Assembly (NCBI RefSeq): GCF_001752665.1
Contig: NZ_MJMG01000001.1
Location: 160,879 to 219,595 of the forward strand
DNA from: Wolbachia pipientis
Lineage (GTDB): Bacteria > Pseudomonadota > Alphaproteobacteria > Rickettsiales > Anaplasmataceae
Length of the DNA: 58,717 bases
Direction of reading: 5' to 3'
Shown: positions 36,750-45,949 of the stretch, in pieces
How positions within the stretch are numbered: position 1 is the first letter of the stretch
Layout of the letters: the number at the start of each line of letters is the position of its first letter
Notes under the pieces: model-generated
What the model saw: only the letters and a program-made list of their open reading frames with translations
What the model was told of the DNA's origin: nothing
The model's database searches: none
Program-made: the position numbers and the translations under genes

Positions 36750-38324
36750 ATGAAAGTAAGTAATAATTTTTTGAGTAGAGATTTCAAAGGATGGGAAAGC
36801 CAGACAAAAGAGGTTGTATTAGATAATCTAAAAGTTGATGGACAAATTCCTAGCTGGATATCGGGTAGCTTAATCGCAAATGGGCCGGCACAGTTTGAAG
36901 TAGGAACTACTCATTTCAAGCATTGGTTTGATGGCTTTGCTATGATTAAAAAGTTTACTTTTGATTCTGGTAAAGTAAGTTTTAGGAACCGCTTTTTACT
37001 TTCTGAACAGTATGCAAAAAGTAATGCCAACGGTGGATTATATAAAAATGGGTTTGAAACATATGCAATAGAAGGGCAAGGGCATATACAACGGGTACTT
37101 TATACGGTGAAAAATCTGTTCCAAGGTCAAAGTAGCATGCTTGATGACTGTAACGTACATATATTAAAAATAGGTGAGCATTTTGGTGCTGTGACTGAAA
37201 CCAGTAATATTATAAAGTTTGATCAAAATGATCTTAGAACAATCGGTTCTTTAAAGTTTGATGATGATTTGCCGGCTTTTGCTGTGAGTACAGCACATCC
37301 TCATTTAGACGTTGATACAGGTGAGATGATTAATGTTTTAGTAGAATTTGGAAGAGAAAATAAACATCATATTTATAAAATTGCTCCTAATAGCTTGAAG
37401 CGTGAAATTATTGCAACATATCCACCAAAGGGCTACCCTAAAGAGAAGCAACCATTTTATGTGCATAGTTTTAGCATTACGCCGAATTATGTTATTTTGT
37501 TTAAAACACCACTAGTTCTGAGTCCATTGAAATTGCTTTTTAATTATACGTTTAATGATGCTTTATCATATAAAAAAAAGATTGATTATTCATCTTTTGT
37601 TATTATTAATAGGAAAAATGGTGATATACGAGAAATTCAAACGGATCCATTTATCTGTTTACATAGTGCTAATGCTTATGAGCATAGAAATATTGATACA
37701 CATCAAAACGAAATCATTTTAGATTTAGTATGCTATGATATGCAAAGTCAAAGTAATATTTATTCACCACTTTTTCTCTCAGACTTAAAAGAAAAAGGAA
37801 TGGTGGACTTTGATGGCACTCTCAAACGTTATACAGTTAATTTAAATACAGAAAAATGTCATCATAGAAGTCTACCGGCTCACTCTTCGCCTGTAGAATT
37901 TCCGCGTATCAATTATAAAGCAGTAAATGGTAAAAAGTATAATTTCTTGTATACTACTGCAATGACAGGGTCTAGGCCGCTAAAATTTTATAATTCAGTA
38001 CAAAAAATTAATCTACAGGATGAGAAAATTCAGTTATGGGGAGAAGATAATTATTATTTTGGTGAGCCTATATTTGTGCCACGTAACAACGATAACTCAC
38101 AAGGAAATGATGGTGTGTTATTAGCTATTGCATATAACGATAACACAAAGTGTTCTTCTATTGTAGTCATAGATGCACATAGTATGCAGAAAATTGGAGA
38201 AGCACATCTACCAATACATTTACCTTTTGGGCTGCATGGAAATTTTTACCGTCATAATTCTTGCGCAGAAGTAGACAATGAAACAGTAAAGACAGACCAT
38301 GATACTTACATGAAGGACGCGTAA
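36750..38324 (+). CDS. Carotenoid oxygenase family protein (RPE65/CCD-like)
   Basis: A 524-residue protein of the beta-propeller family that cleaves carotenoids, stilbenes or lignin-derived double bonds using Fe(II). All four iron-binding histidines appear present: His183 in STAHPHLD, His239 in YVHSFSIT, His305 in CLHSANAYEH and His496 in PFGLHGNF. N-terminal landmarks such as LIANGPAQFE and HWFDGFAMI also match. There is no signal peptide. A 28-residue tail follows the last His. No carotenoid synthesis gene is in the window, so the substrate is unknown; the host or tick vector could supply it. It may have been acquired by transfer. Confidence 0.88.
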   Translation: MKVSNNFLSRDFKGWESQTKEVVLDNLKVDGQIPSWISGSLIANGPAQFEVGTTHFKHWFDGFAMIKKFTFDSGKVSFRNRFLLSEQYAKSNANGGLYKNGFETYAIEGQGHIQRVLYTVKNLFQGQSSMLDDCNVHILKIGEHFGAVTETSNIIKFDQNDLRTIGSLKFDDDLPAFAVSTAHPHLDVDTGEMINVLVEFGRENKHHIYKIAPNSLKREIIATYPPKGYPKEKQPFYVHSFSITPNYVILFKTPLVLSPLKLLFNYTFNDALSYKKKIDYSSFVIINRKNGDIREIQTDPFICLHSANAYEHRNIDTHQNEIILDLVCYDMQSQSNIYSPLFLSDLKEKGMVDFDGTLKRYTVNLNTEKCHHRSLPAHSSPVEFPRINYKAVNGKKYNFLYTTAMTGSRPLKFYNSVQKINLQDEKIQLWGEDNYYFGEPIFVPRNNDNSQGNDGVLLAIAYNDNTKCSSIVVIDAHSMQKIGEAHLPIHLPFGLHGNFYRHNSCAEVDNETVKTDHDTYMKDA

Positions 38325-38357
38325 ACATAGAATGTAAAAGTAGCGTATGTAGTAGCG

Positions 38358-38391
38358 TAAACTTATAGCTTTAGCTAAAGCTATAAGTTTA
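38358..38391. terminator. Perfect 34-base palindrome between convergent genes
   Basis: Arm TAAACTTATAGCTTTAG is followed by its exact reverse complement. It lies between the 3' ends of the carotenoid-oxygenase gene and the convergent lipoprotein gene, whose TAA stop lies inside the right arm. The placement suits a bidirectional terminator, with short T runs flanking. Confidence 0.6.
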
Positions 38392-38544
38392 TCTAGATTT
38401 TAGCCAATGATCATTGATAGAATACCTATCTGTACAAGCAATACTTGCGTTATTTTTTATGCATGGGCTTTTTAGTTTAGGTTTTGTACACCCTCCTGGT
38501 AAAATAAATAAAGTTAAAACTAGAAATAATAATTTTTTTAACAT
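38389..38544 (-). CDS. Small lipoprotein (51 residues), VirB7 candidate
   Basis: MLKKLLFLVLTLFILPGGC is a lipoprotein signal peptide with lipobox LPGGC and acceptor Cys19. The mature peptide is about 33 residues with two more cysteines (SPCIKNN and SIACTDR) and ends near a Trp. The start ATG overlaps the last codons of the upstream hydrolase gene, with AGAAGGTG eight bases before it, so translation is coupled. Size, lipidation, Cys and late Trp resemble VirB7, the small outer-membrane lipoprotein that stabilises VirB9 in type IV secretion, but the match to VirB7 is my inference. Confidence 0.65.
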   Translation of the reverse strand: MLKKLLFLVLTLFILPGGCTKPKLKSPCIKNNASIACTDRYSINDHWLKSR

Positions 38545-39233
38545 AATACACCTTCTTGAACTTTATTAGCAGACAATACATTAGTCTGCTTAATGCTCAA
38601 GCGTAGCTTAATGTAACTATCTACAATCTTTATTGCTGCTTCTTCTTTGTTTCGTAAAAAGTGATTTGCATCCTCTATTGTATGGAACTGCATGTATTTA
38701 CTTTTTACTGAATTTGTTAACCTCCTTACTAAATATGATATATCACTTTCATCGGACAGTGTATCATTGCTGCTATGTATAACAAGTCCGGGTACAGGAC
38801 AAGGAGAGAGAAAAGAAAAATCGTAGTGAGTGGCAGGAAGTGAAATTGTTATAAAGCTTACTACTTCTGGACGTCGCATTGTAAGCTGCATGGCTATCCA
38901 CGCTCCAAAAGAAAAACCAGCTACCCAGATAGGTGATTTGCTAGAATTATATTCTTGAAGCCAGTCAATAGCTACTGAAGCATCTATTAACTCTCCCATA
39001 CCTTTATCAAAAGTGCCACTTGATTTTCCTATACCACGGAAATTAATCTTGAGCGTGGAAAAGTCGTTCTGAACAAAAGTTGTATATATACTATCTATCA
39101 TTTTATGATTCATATTTCCACCATACTGTGGATGATGATGTAAGATTAATGCAACAGGTGCATCAACATTCTGACTTTGATGATATTCACCTTCAATTTT
39201 TTCTGTTGTATTATTTAAAAAAACTTCTACCAT
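38538..39233 (-). CDS. Alpha/beta hydrolase
   Basis: The 231-residue protein has the fold landmarks HHHPQYGGNMNH (oxyanion region), NFRGIGKSSG, the nucleophile elbow GFSFGAW with Ser, a late Asp in HSSNDTLSDE and catalytic His in EDANHFLR. It resembles the cytosolic alpha/beta hydrolases similar to YtoA or serine aminopeptidases. The substrate is unknown. It is followed by the coupled lipoprotein gene and divergent from the cysteine desulfurase gene at 39309. Confidence 0.85.
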   Translation of the reverse strand: MVEVFLNNTTEKIEGEYHQSQNVDAPVALILHHHPQYGGNMNHKMIDSIYTTFVQNDFSTLKINFRGIGKSSGTFDKGMGELIDASVAIDWLQEYNSSKSPIWVAGFSFGAWIAMQLTMRRPEVVSFITISLPATHYDFSFLSPCPVPGLVIHSSNDTLSDESDISYLVRRLTNSVKSKYMQFHTIEDANHFLRNKEEAAIKIVDSYIKLRLSIKQTNVLSANKVQEGVLC

Positions 39234-39308
39234 TACTATTAGACCCTATAAACTGACTTTATTAAGTATCTATTAATTCAGCTTTTTTTGCAATAAATTT
39301 TTGTTACG

Positions 39309-40439
39309 ATGAAGTATGGTTATATATATGCTGATTATAATGCAACTGCTCCTATTAGCGAAAATATAAAACAAGCTATCTCCGAAGTTTTATCATTACA
39401 AACACTCAATCCCTCATCATTACATCAAGGTGGACTTGCAGCAAGAAAAATTCTGCAAAATACAAGAGATAGTATATATAATTTTATGGGTGTATGTAAA
39501 AACAAGAAAATAGTTTTTACTTCTTCTGCAACCGAAGCAAATAACCTTGCTATGAATGGACTTAAGGATCACATACATGTGGTTTCAGCAATAGAACATC
39601 CGTCAATTCTTTATTCTGCCAATAAACCTTACATAATACCTGTTAATAGAGATGGGGTAATTGAACTTATCGCGCTAGAAAAGACTCTTGAGAAATTAAG
39701 GGGCAATAAAGTATTAGTTTCTGTAATGTTAGCTAATAATGAGACAGGAGTAATACAGCCAATTCATCAAATATCTGAAATAGCTCATTCTTTTGGTGCA
39801 ATATGTCACACTGATGCTGTTCAAGGTATTGGAAAAATTACGGTTAATATGGAAGATTTAGGAGTAGATCTATTGACGTTATCTGCTCATAAAATTGGCG
39901 GTATAGCTGGTAGTGGAGTGTTAATATTTGATAAACAGCAGAAAATAGAGCCCATAATTTATGGTGGAGGACAAGAAAATGGATTGCGTGGAGGAACAGA
40001 AAATATAGTTGCAATTGCAGCTTTATCTGCTGCATTACATGATGTTCCAAAATTATTGGCCAAGATGAAAGAGGTAGAAACTTTGCGTAATAGACTAGAA
40101 TATGAATTATTAAGCCTTGCTCATGATATAGTAATATTTGGTAAAAACTCACATAGATTACCAAATACGAGTTATATATATATGCCTGGAGTAAAAAGCG
40201 ATGTACAGCTTATGAATTTTGATTTAAACAATATTGCAGTTAGCAATGGGTCAGCTTGTTCTGCTGGCAGAGTTGAATCTTCCCATGTATTATTGGCAAT
40301 GGGGGCTACAAAAGAGCAAGCTGAATGCTCACTCAGAGTAAGTATAGGGTGGAATACTACATATAGAGATATAGAAAAGATAAAAGATTGTTGGTATGCT
40401 ATATATGGTAAACATATAAAACTATCTACTAAAAAGTAG
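39309..40439 (+). CDS. Cysteine desulfurase (NifS/IscS family)
   Basis: It moves sulfur from cysteine to acceptor proteins using pyridoxal phosphate. The 376-residue protein has the cofactor Lys195 in LSAHKIGG, the aspartate-containing HTDAVQGIGK and the catalytic Cys317 in SNGSACSAG. The start matches the ADYNATAP hallmark. Neither iscR nor iscU lies beside it, so it is probably a second desulfurase separate from the main isc operon, for tRNA thiolation or a spare; this cannot be settled here. The 246 bases after it hold only the small palindromic element at 40540. Confidence 0.9.
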   Translation: MKYGYIYADYNATAPISENIKQAISEVLSLQTLNPSSLHQGGLAARKILQNTRDSIYNFMGVCKNKKIVFTSSATEANNLAMNGLKDHIHVVSAIEHPSILYSANKPYIIPVNRDGVIELIALEKTLEKLRGNKVLVSVMLANNETGVIQPIHQISEIAHSFGAICHTDAVQGIGKITVNMEDLGVDLLTLSAHKIGGIAGSGVLIFDKQQKIEPIIYGGGQENGLRGGTENIVAIAALSAALHDVPKLLAKMKEVETLRNRLEYELLSLAHDIVIFGKNSHRLPNTSYIYMPGVKSDVQLMNFDLNNIAVSNGSACSAGRVESSHVLLAMGATKEQAECSLRVSIGWNTTYRDIEKIKDCWYAIYGKHIKLSTKK

Positions 40440-40539
40440 TCTTTCTATATGTTTTCAAGAATACTGCTTGTTTCGTTATTATGCTGTAAACTTAGTAAAT
40501 AATGGTAATGGGAGTTTAATGACTGATATGTGGAAGATC

Positions 40540-40576
40540 AGACCTTTTACAATAATTTTCTGTTTCGCAAAAGTCT
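40540..40576. repeat. 37-base imperfect palindromic element, copy 1
   Basis: AGACcTTTTaC at one end and GcAAAAgTCT at the other form an imperfect inverted repeat around the core CAATAATTTTCTGTTT. A second copy with the identical 16-base core lies at 45785-45821. The ends resemble IS5-type terminal repeats, so it could be a tiny non-autonomous element. It is in the intergenic gap 40440-40685, which otherwise shows nothing. Confidence 0.55.
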
Positions 40577-40685
40577 AAAATAAGAATTAACAGACGTATA
40601 TCAATTTCACATCGACTTAACTGTTTAAATTGCGGTCTGTAACATAGGGCTGTTTAGTTTTGTTTTGTACACAGAACTAATATGT

Positions 40686-41531
40686 TTAACATATGTTTTT
40701 CTGTCCTTCATTGCAATATTGTATAATTGTTGCTGCTACTTCTTCAATTGATTTTTGTGTAACATTAATAACTAGCCATTTTTGTTCTTTAAATAGATCT
40801 TCTGATTTTTTGATTTCAGTTTTAACTTTTTCATAATCTGCATATGTTTTATTATTTTCATTATTGATTGCGGTAAGCCTATTTTTGCGTATTTCTATAA
40901 GCCTTTTAACATCTATTGTTAGCCCTATCACCAGTTTGTTTTTTAATTTTTCTAAATCAATATAAAATGGTATATCATCAATAAACGGAATGTTTATTAC
41001 TTTATAACCACGGTAAGCCAAGTACATACTGGTTGGTGATTTTGATGTGCGAGATATACCTACCAAAATTATATCTGCTTTATCGATATCTTGTATGCTT
41101 TGTCCATCGTCATGATTAATAGTATAATTTATTGCTTCAATACGTTGAAAATACTCGTTATTTATTTCAGTATATAAATTAGGGTTTAAATCTTTTTGGA
41201 TATCTAGGTAAGATGAAATCTCACGTATAATATGTGATAATATTGCTATATAAGGGACTTTTAATTTTGCACAATTGTCTTTTAGATATTTTCTTAATTC
41301 ATCATCAGTAACTGTGCATATTACAAAATTATATTCATTATTCTTGTTTTTAATTTTTTTTATAATATTATTAATCTGCTTTTTGCTGTCTACAAAAGAC
41401 CAAACATATTCAACTGTTTCCACAGATTTAAAGTGCTTCAATGCCGATTTTGCTACTGATACGACTGTCTCACCACTTGAATCGGATACTAAGTGTAAGT
41501 TAAGTGTTTTGGGAACCATATATACTATCAT
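40686..41531 (-). CDS. ppsR: Pyruvate, phosphate dikinase regulatory protein (bifunctional kinase/phosphorylase)
   Basis: DUF299 proteins switch pyruvate phosphate dikinase on and off by reversible threonine phosphorylation. The 281-residue protein begins (after MIVYM) with [20 protein letters not shown], and has the P-loop-like [18 protein letters not shown]. It is complete. A second ATG at 41519 would give MVPKTLNLH and fits the family start equally well; no ribosome-binding site distinguishes them. Rickettsiales use the dikinase to make pyruvate, so the regulator fits. Confidence 0.92.
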   Translation of the reverse strand: MIVYMVPKTLNLHLVSDSSGETVVSVAKSALKHFKSVETVEYVWSFVDSKKQINNIIKKIKNKNNEYNFVICTVTDDELRKYLKDNCAKLKVPYIAILSHIIREISSYLDIQKDLNPNLYTEINNEYFQRIEAINYTINHDDGQSIQDIDKADIILVGISRTSKSPTSMYLAYRGYKVINIPFIDDIPFYIDLEKLKNKLVIGLTIDVKRLIEIRKNRLTAINNENNKTYADYEKVKTEIKKSEDLFKEQKWLVINVTQKSIEEVAATIIQYCNEGQKNIC

Positions 41532-41642
41532 TATAGTAAAATTTACAGCTTGTTAAGAAAATTTTTGCTTGTATATATTTTTATTTTAGGCACTATCTTA
41601 AAGTGCTTATGGCATAAATTTGTGTATTGATTAGGGTGTTAT

Positions 41643-42347
41643 ATGACAGCAGCAGAAGAATTACAAGTATTCCCAAGTGAAGTATATGGTGGTGTAAATT
41701 CTATGTTTAATGATGCTATTCTTGAGGAAGTGCGTGACAGTGATGGCTGCAATAGAAAAAAATATTTACACGGTAAACATAAAAGTTGGTATGGTATAAA
41801 GCAATATTCTGATGGCAAATGCTATATAAAGCAATATCCTGATGGCAAATGCTATGTAAGCATGTATGTAAAAAATATTAATGCCAGTGATTTCTTGGAG
41901 AGTGAATCTTATAAACAAATAAAGGTCAATGGATTTGTACTAAGAAGTGCAGAAAATAAAGACGCACCTGCTTTATTAATATGTAATGTAGATGAAAATG
42001 GTGTAAGAGATTATCACATGCTAGATTTGAATAATCACAATGTTACAATGATTATAAAGCGAGAAGTAAATGATAAGCAAGTTCAGATTCAATTAATTAT
42101 TACAGGAAAGGGTAAAGAACTGACATATCACGTAAAATACAAACAAGCTGATCTTGATGATATAGCTGATCTTGATGATATAAAAGAATACGAAAGTCAG
42201 CACAAAACCGTCAAAATCAATGGTGTGTACTTGGACGAGTTTTTAGGAACGTTTGTCGAAGAACAGCATCCATCTACAAGAATGGACGAAGTAAATACCA
42301 ATGCTGTACAACAAGAAGTCATAAGAGCAAATGACATTATGGATTGA
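41643..42347 (+). CDS. Orphan 234-residue protein with short tandem repeats
   Basis: I do not recognise it. It is acidic and hydrophilic, without signal peptide or membrane helix. Two internal duplications are visible: a 10-residue unit (IKQYSDGKCY and IKQYPDGKCY) and a 6-residue unit (ADLDDI twice). ATG 41643 is preceded by GGGTGTTAT only. Tandem repeats in orphan soluble proteins mark many Ehrlichia secreted proteins (TRPs), so it is a candidate substrate of the secretion system. It is followed by ccmC on the same strand. Confidence 0.7.
   Translation: MTAAEELQVFPSEVYGGVNSMFNDAILEEVRDSDGCNRKKYLHGKHKSWYGIKQYSDGKCYIKQYPDGKCYVSMYVKNINASDFLESESYKQIKVNGFVLRSAENKDAPALLICNVDENGVRDYHMLDLNNHNVTMIIKREVNDKQVQIQLIITGKGKELTYHVKYKQADLDDIADLDDIKEYESQHKTVKINGVYLDEFLGTFVEEQHPSTRMDEVNTNAVQQEVIRANDIMD
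41796..41855 (+). repeat. 30-base tandem repeat x2 in the orphan gene
   Basis: Positions 41796-41825 and 41826-41855 differ at one base. Each encodes IKQY[S/P]DGKCY. The 30-base unit keeps the frame. Confidence 0.9.
42147..42182 (+). repeat. 18-base tandem repeat x2 in the orphan gene
   Basis: GCTGATCTTGATGATATA occurs twice in a row without mismatch, encoding ADLDDI twice in frame. Confidence 0.9.
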
Positions 42348-42383
42348 AATATATTGATCAGTCATTGTATAAGGTGCTCAGAC

Positions 42384-43091
42384 ATGCTGTTAAGCCCAAC
42401 GAGTTTTACATGTTTTTCCAAAAAAGCCTTGCCATGGCTTATGGTTATTTGTGTTCTGTTTTTTATAGTTGGTATACTAGTAGCTGTGGTTTTTTCTCCA
42501 GAGGACTATAAACAAGGAGAGATAGCCAAAGTAATGCATATCCATGTTCCTGCAGCATGGCTTTCTCTTGCAATATATTGTTTAATTGCATTATTAAGTT
42601 TTATTTCACTAGTTTGGAATAATAGTGTAGCTGCTATTTTAGCGTATAGTGCAGCACCTGCTGGTGTTGTTTTTTCTGCAATATGCTTGATTACAGGCAG
42701 TATATGGGGAAAAGGTACATGGGGTACCTGGTGGGTCTGGGATGCACGTCTTACTTCGATGTTAATTTTATTTTTCTTATATATTGGATATCTTGCATTA
42801 TGGTCTTCTTTTTTTAATAAAGTTAGAGCAGAAAAGTCTGCAGCAGTATTTGCTATTTTTAGTGCTATCAATATTCCTATAGTAAAATTTTCTGTAAACT
42901 TATGGTCAACTTTACATCAACCTGCAAGTATTATAAGAAGGGGCGGTATAGCAATTGATAAGTCGTTTTTATTACCGTTGATAACAATGTTCATGTTTTG
43001 TATCACATTTTTTTTAGTAGTGTGGATATTACATTTTCTTTTTTTAATAAATTCCTATAAAATCAAGCGGGAAATAAGTTTACGATATTAA
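42384..43091 (+). CDS. ccmC: Heme exporter/chaperone loader CcmC
   Basis: CcmC delivers heme to CcmE in cytochrome c maturation. The 235-residue protein has six membrane helices and the tryptophan-rich [13 protein letters not shown] loop, plus the two external histidines in MHIHVP and WSTLHQP. I chose ATG 42384, which has AAGGTG before it; a TTG at 42354 would add ten residues. It overlaps the end of convergent mpg by 12 bases. Confidence 0.93.
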   Translation: MLLSPTSFTCFSKKALPWLMVICVLFFIVGILVAVVFSPEDYKQGEIAKVMHIHVPAAWLSLAIYCLIALLSFISLVWNNSVAAILAYSAAPAGVVFSAICLITGSIWGKGTWGTWWVWDARLTSMLILFFLYIGYLALWSSFFNKVRAEKSAAVFAIFSAINIPIVKFSVNLWSTLHQPASIIRRGGIAIDKSFLLPLITMFMFCITFFLVVWILHFLFLINSYKIKREISLRY

Positions 43092-43592
43092 AGATGCTTT
43101 AAATCTCCAGAACTTTTCTTTACCAGTACTAATTCCTATCCGTGGTGTACAAATATAATCTAGTGTTAAATTAGATTCATAGACACAAAACTCATGGTTT
43201 GTTGTCAAGTCTTGTTTGTTGTGTGCTTTTGTAATATTTAATCTTTTACATAATATTCCAGGTCCGTGCAAATTTGTCTCCATTGGGGCAATGAGCTTGA
43301 GTCCTCGTATTAATACCGCTGCAGGAAATCCTTCTCTTTCAGTAACAATATTTAAGCAGTAGTACATACCATATATAAAATATACATATGAGAATCCAGG
43401 TGTAGAAAACATTACTGAAGAACGAGGGGTATAACCTCTTGCTGCATGACATGCTGGATCATCTGTACCTATGTATGCTTCAACTTCGGTAATAACTCCA
43501 CTATAATTAGAAAATTTCAAAATTTTCCCTAATAACTCTTCAGCAACAACTAGCGTAGAACGGTTATAAAAACTTCGTGGTAATATTATCAT
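43080..43592 (-). CDS. mpg: 3-methyladenine DNA glycosylase (Mpg/AAG family)
   Basis: It removes alkylated purines from DNA. The 170-residue protein has the active-site segment [19 protein letters not shown] with catalytic Glu, the following [20 protein letters not shown], and the late [11 protein letters not shown]. It is slightly short of the usual 180-200 residues but shows no gap at a key motif. The region 43593-43871 before it contains only the pdhB promoter. Confidence 0.93.
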   Translation of the reverse strand: MIILPRSFYNRSTLVVAEELLGKILKFSNYSGVITEVEAYIGTDDPACHAARGYTPRSSVMFSTPGFSYVYFIYGMYYCLNIVTEREGFPAAVLIRGLKLIAPMETNLHGPGILCKRLNITKAHNKQDLTTNHEFCVYESNLTLDYICTPRIGISTGKEKFWRFKASLIS

Positions 43593-43811
43593 GATTTTTA
43601 ATGCTATTCTTGTGCTACATCTTTACCGTAATTTTCAAAAGAAACACAATATGAGATTCAATATCATTGCTGACCTTCAATACTTTTTCTTATTTTTGCA
43701 CTCATCTTATTCCTATTTCTTCTTCTGGCATTTCACAAAAGTTGTACATAGGTTTTGCAATATCTCTTTTATTGTGTAAAAAGTTTTGTATAGAATTTTA
43801 GGAGAAGAAGG

Positions 43812-43840
43812 TTGCTTAATTATATATTATAATATATAAT
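43812..43840 (+). promoter_or_regulatory. Sigma-70 promoter of pdhB, with overlapping AT palindrome
   Basis: TTGCTT and TATAAT are 17 bases apart. The -10 box lies inside a 22-base perfect palindrome at 43819-43840 (arm ATTATATATTA), which could be an operator or simply AT-rich sequence. Confidence 0.55.
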
Positions 43841-43871
43841 TAAAATATTTTATCATAAAAAAAGATTTCTA

Positions 43872-44870
43872 ATGGCAGTTTTGAGTGTACGTGAGGCTTT
43901 GTGCATAGCGATTAGAGAAGAAATGCAGAATGACTATAATGTTTTTCTTATTGGTGAAGAAGTTGCAGAATACGAAGGTGCTTACAAGGTTACTAAAGGA
44001 TTGCTGAAGGAATTTGGAGAAAAAAGAGTTGTTGATACTCCAATTACTGAGCATGGGTTTGCTGGTCTTGCTGTTGGGGCTGCGTTTGCTGGGTTGAAAC
44101 CGATAGTGGAATTTATGACATTTAATTTTTCTATGCAGGCTATTGATCAAATTATAAATTCAGCAGCAAAAACTAACTATATGTCAGGCGGCCAGCTCGG
44201 TTGTCCAATAGTGTTCCGTGGGCCTAATGGTGCTGCAGCTAGGGTTGCTGCACAGCATTCACAGTGTCTTGCATCTTGGTATGCTCATGTGCCTGGGTTA
44301 AAGGTAATAGCTCCTTATTTTGCTTCTGATTGTAGAGGGTTGTTAAAAGCTGCTATACGTGATCCCAATCCAGTAATTTTTCTTGAGAATGAGATAGCAT
44401 ATGGACATGAACATGAAGTAGATGATTATCAGTTATCAGATCAGGATTATTTATTAGAAATAGGTAAAGCTGCTGTTTTAAAAGAAGGAAAAGATGTCAC
44501 TATTACTGCTTTTTCACTACAGGTTATGTATGCTTTAAATGCTGCAGAATTGCTTTCAAAAGAGAATATTGAAGCTGAAGTTATAGATTTAAGAACGCTG
44601 AGGCCGCTAGATATTGATACTCTTATGAATTCTGTAAAAAAAACTAATAGGTTAGTTAGTGTGGAGGAAGGGTGGCCATTTGCTGGAATAGGATCTGAAC
44701 TTTCAGCAATGATTATGGAACACAGCTTTGATGATCTTGACGCTCCTGTCATGCGAGTTACAGGTAAAGATGTGCCTTTACCATATGCTGTAAATCTAGA
44801 ACGGGAAGCATTACCACAAGTAGAGGATATAGTGGAAGCTGTACGTCAAGTGTGCTTTAGTGTAAGATAG
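43872..44870 (+). CDS. pdhB: Pyruvate dehydrogenase E1 beta subunit
   Basis: The 332-residue protein pairs with E1 alpha to decarboxylate pyruvate with thiamine diphosphate. Landmarks are [56 protein letters not shown] and the late [14 protein letters not shown]. It is complete and stands alone; pdhA is not adjacent, and the E3 gene lpdA lies 17 kb away. Confidence 0.97.
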   Translation: MAVLSVREALCIAIREEMQNDYNVFLIGEEVAEYEGAYKVTKGLLKEFGEKRVVDTPITEHGFAGLAVGAAFAGLKPIVEFMTFNFSMQAIDQIINSAAKTNYMSGGQLGCPIVFRGPNGAAARVAAQHSQCLASWYAHVPGLKVIAPYFASDCRGLLKAAIRDPNPVIFLENEIAYGHEHEVDDYQLSDQDYLLEIGKAAVLKEGKDVTITAFSLQVMYALNAAELLSKENIEAEVIDLRTLRPLDIDTLMNSVKKTNRLVSVEEGWPFAGIGSELSAMIMEHSFDDLDAPVMRVTGKDVPLPYAVNLEREALPQVEDIVEAVRQVCFSVR

Positions 44871-45023
44871 TGCAATAGATCTTTGATTATATGCTTTATA
44901 AATCAATGTACTTTTTTAAAGAACTGCTATAGCTTGTCCCTTCTTAAAGAAAATCACCTCTGTGAACAGATACCTTTTTATTTCACTCTTTCAGGTTAGA
45001 GAAGTATATTTCAGTTTCCCCTC

Positions 45024-45730
45024 TCACGTTACTTCTGATTGCATCAATGTAGAAGGCGTCGACGTAGAAGTATAGTTACTTAACTCAAGGCTTATTAAGT
45101 CTTTGAACTCATTCTCTACCTCTTCATCAATCTCTATTATCTTAGCATCAATTGTAATATTACCACGAGTGTATTTTTCAAGCAATTCTTTAAATGATTC
45201 ACTTATTATACGCTCGTTACTTATTGCATATTTACGTATTAATTCAATAACCATCTTGAAATCATTAGCTAGATTTTCACCATTAGGAGTGAGAGTCTGG
45301 CGCCTTTCAGTAACTTTATCAATAATACATTGATTTTGGCTACTAAAAGTAGTATTGATTTGCTTAAAGCATCTATTGCCATATGTAGATCTACCTGATT
45401 AAATGTACATAATATTTCCAAAGCACACTCCTCCCATTCTGATAGAAAGATGCGTGCATCTTGACTATTAACTGCTAGTTTGTGTATAGCACAAATGCTT
45501 CTAACAAGCTCCTGAGCAGTAAATTCTTTAAGCTTTCTACGAACTGCAACAAGCCAAATTTCTATAAATTTCTTATTGTAGTGCTTGAATTGAGCTACTG
45601 CCCATATAATAGACCCATTGCGAAATGCCAGAAGAAGAAATAAGAATAAGATGAGTGCAAAAATAAGAAAAAGTATTAGACCTTTTGCGAAATTAATGCT
45701 CAGAAGATTTTCTGAGGTCCAAAAAACCAT
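45024..45730 (-). pseudogene. Frameshifted gene for a membrane protein of about 230 residues
   Basis: Two open frames on the minus strand seem to be one gene. The 5' part (45269-45730) has an N-terminal membrane helix (residues 15-37) and a helical part to CTFNQVDLH. From about 45390 on, natural-looking sequence continues in a different frame as GNRCFKQINTTFSSQNQCII, ERRQTLTPNGENLANDFKM, then joins the 3' frame (45024-45254). Reading across would need one frame change near 45380-45400. I do not recognise the family. It may be a real pseudogene, a programmed shift or a sequencing error. Confidence 0.55.
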
Positions 45731-45784
45731 TAAGTTGGATAGCCTTTAAAACAAGAAAAATTTTATCAAAAAGACACATTTTTT

Positions 45785-45821
45785 ACTCTTTTGCAATAAT
45801 TTTCTGTTTAGCAAAAGATCT
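45785..45821. repeat. 37-base imperfect palindromic element, copy 2
   Basis: Shares the core CAATAATTTTCTGTTT and the AAAAG/CTTTT ends with 40540-40576. About 75 bases further on, GAATTTTGCAAGAGGTCT (from about 45897) looks like an IS5-type terminal repeat, so the gap 45731-45949 may be an insertion-element scar. Confidence 0.55.
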
Positions 45822-45949
45822 AATATTATTTACTATCTCTAATGCTTTAGGCATATCTCTGATTGCTGATATTCTCAATTTTGATCTTCTTATATGAATT
45901 TTGCAAGAGGTCTATCATTAACGTAAGTCCATGGCACGTATAACAAGAT

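Noticed and set aside
43591-43779. 62-residue open frame between mpg and pdhB
   Set aside because: Composition is Phe- and Tyr-heavy as in random AT-rich sequence; it begins opposite the mpg start and has no ribosome-binding site.
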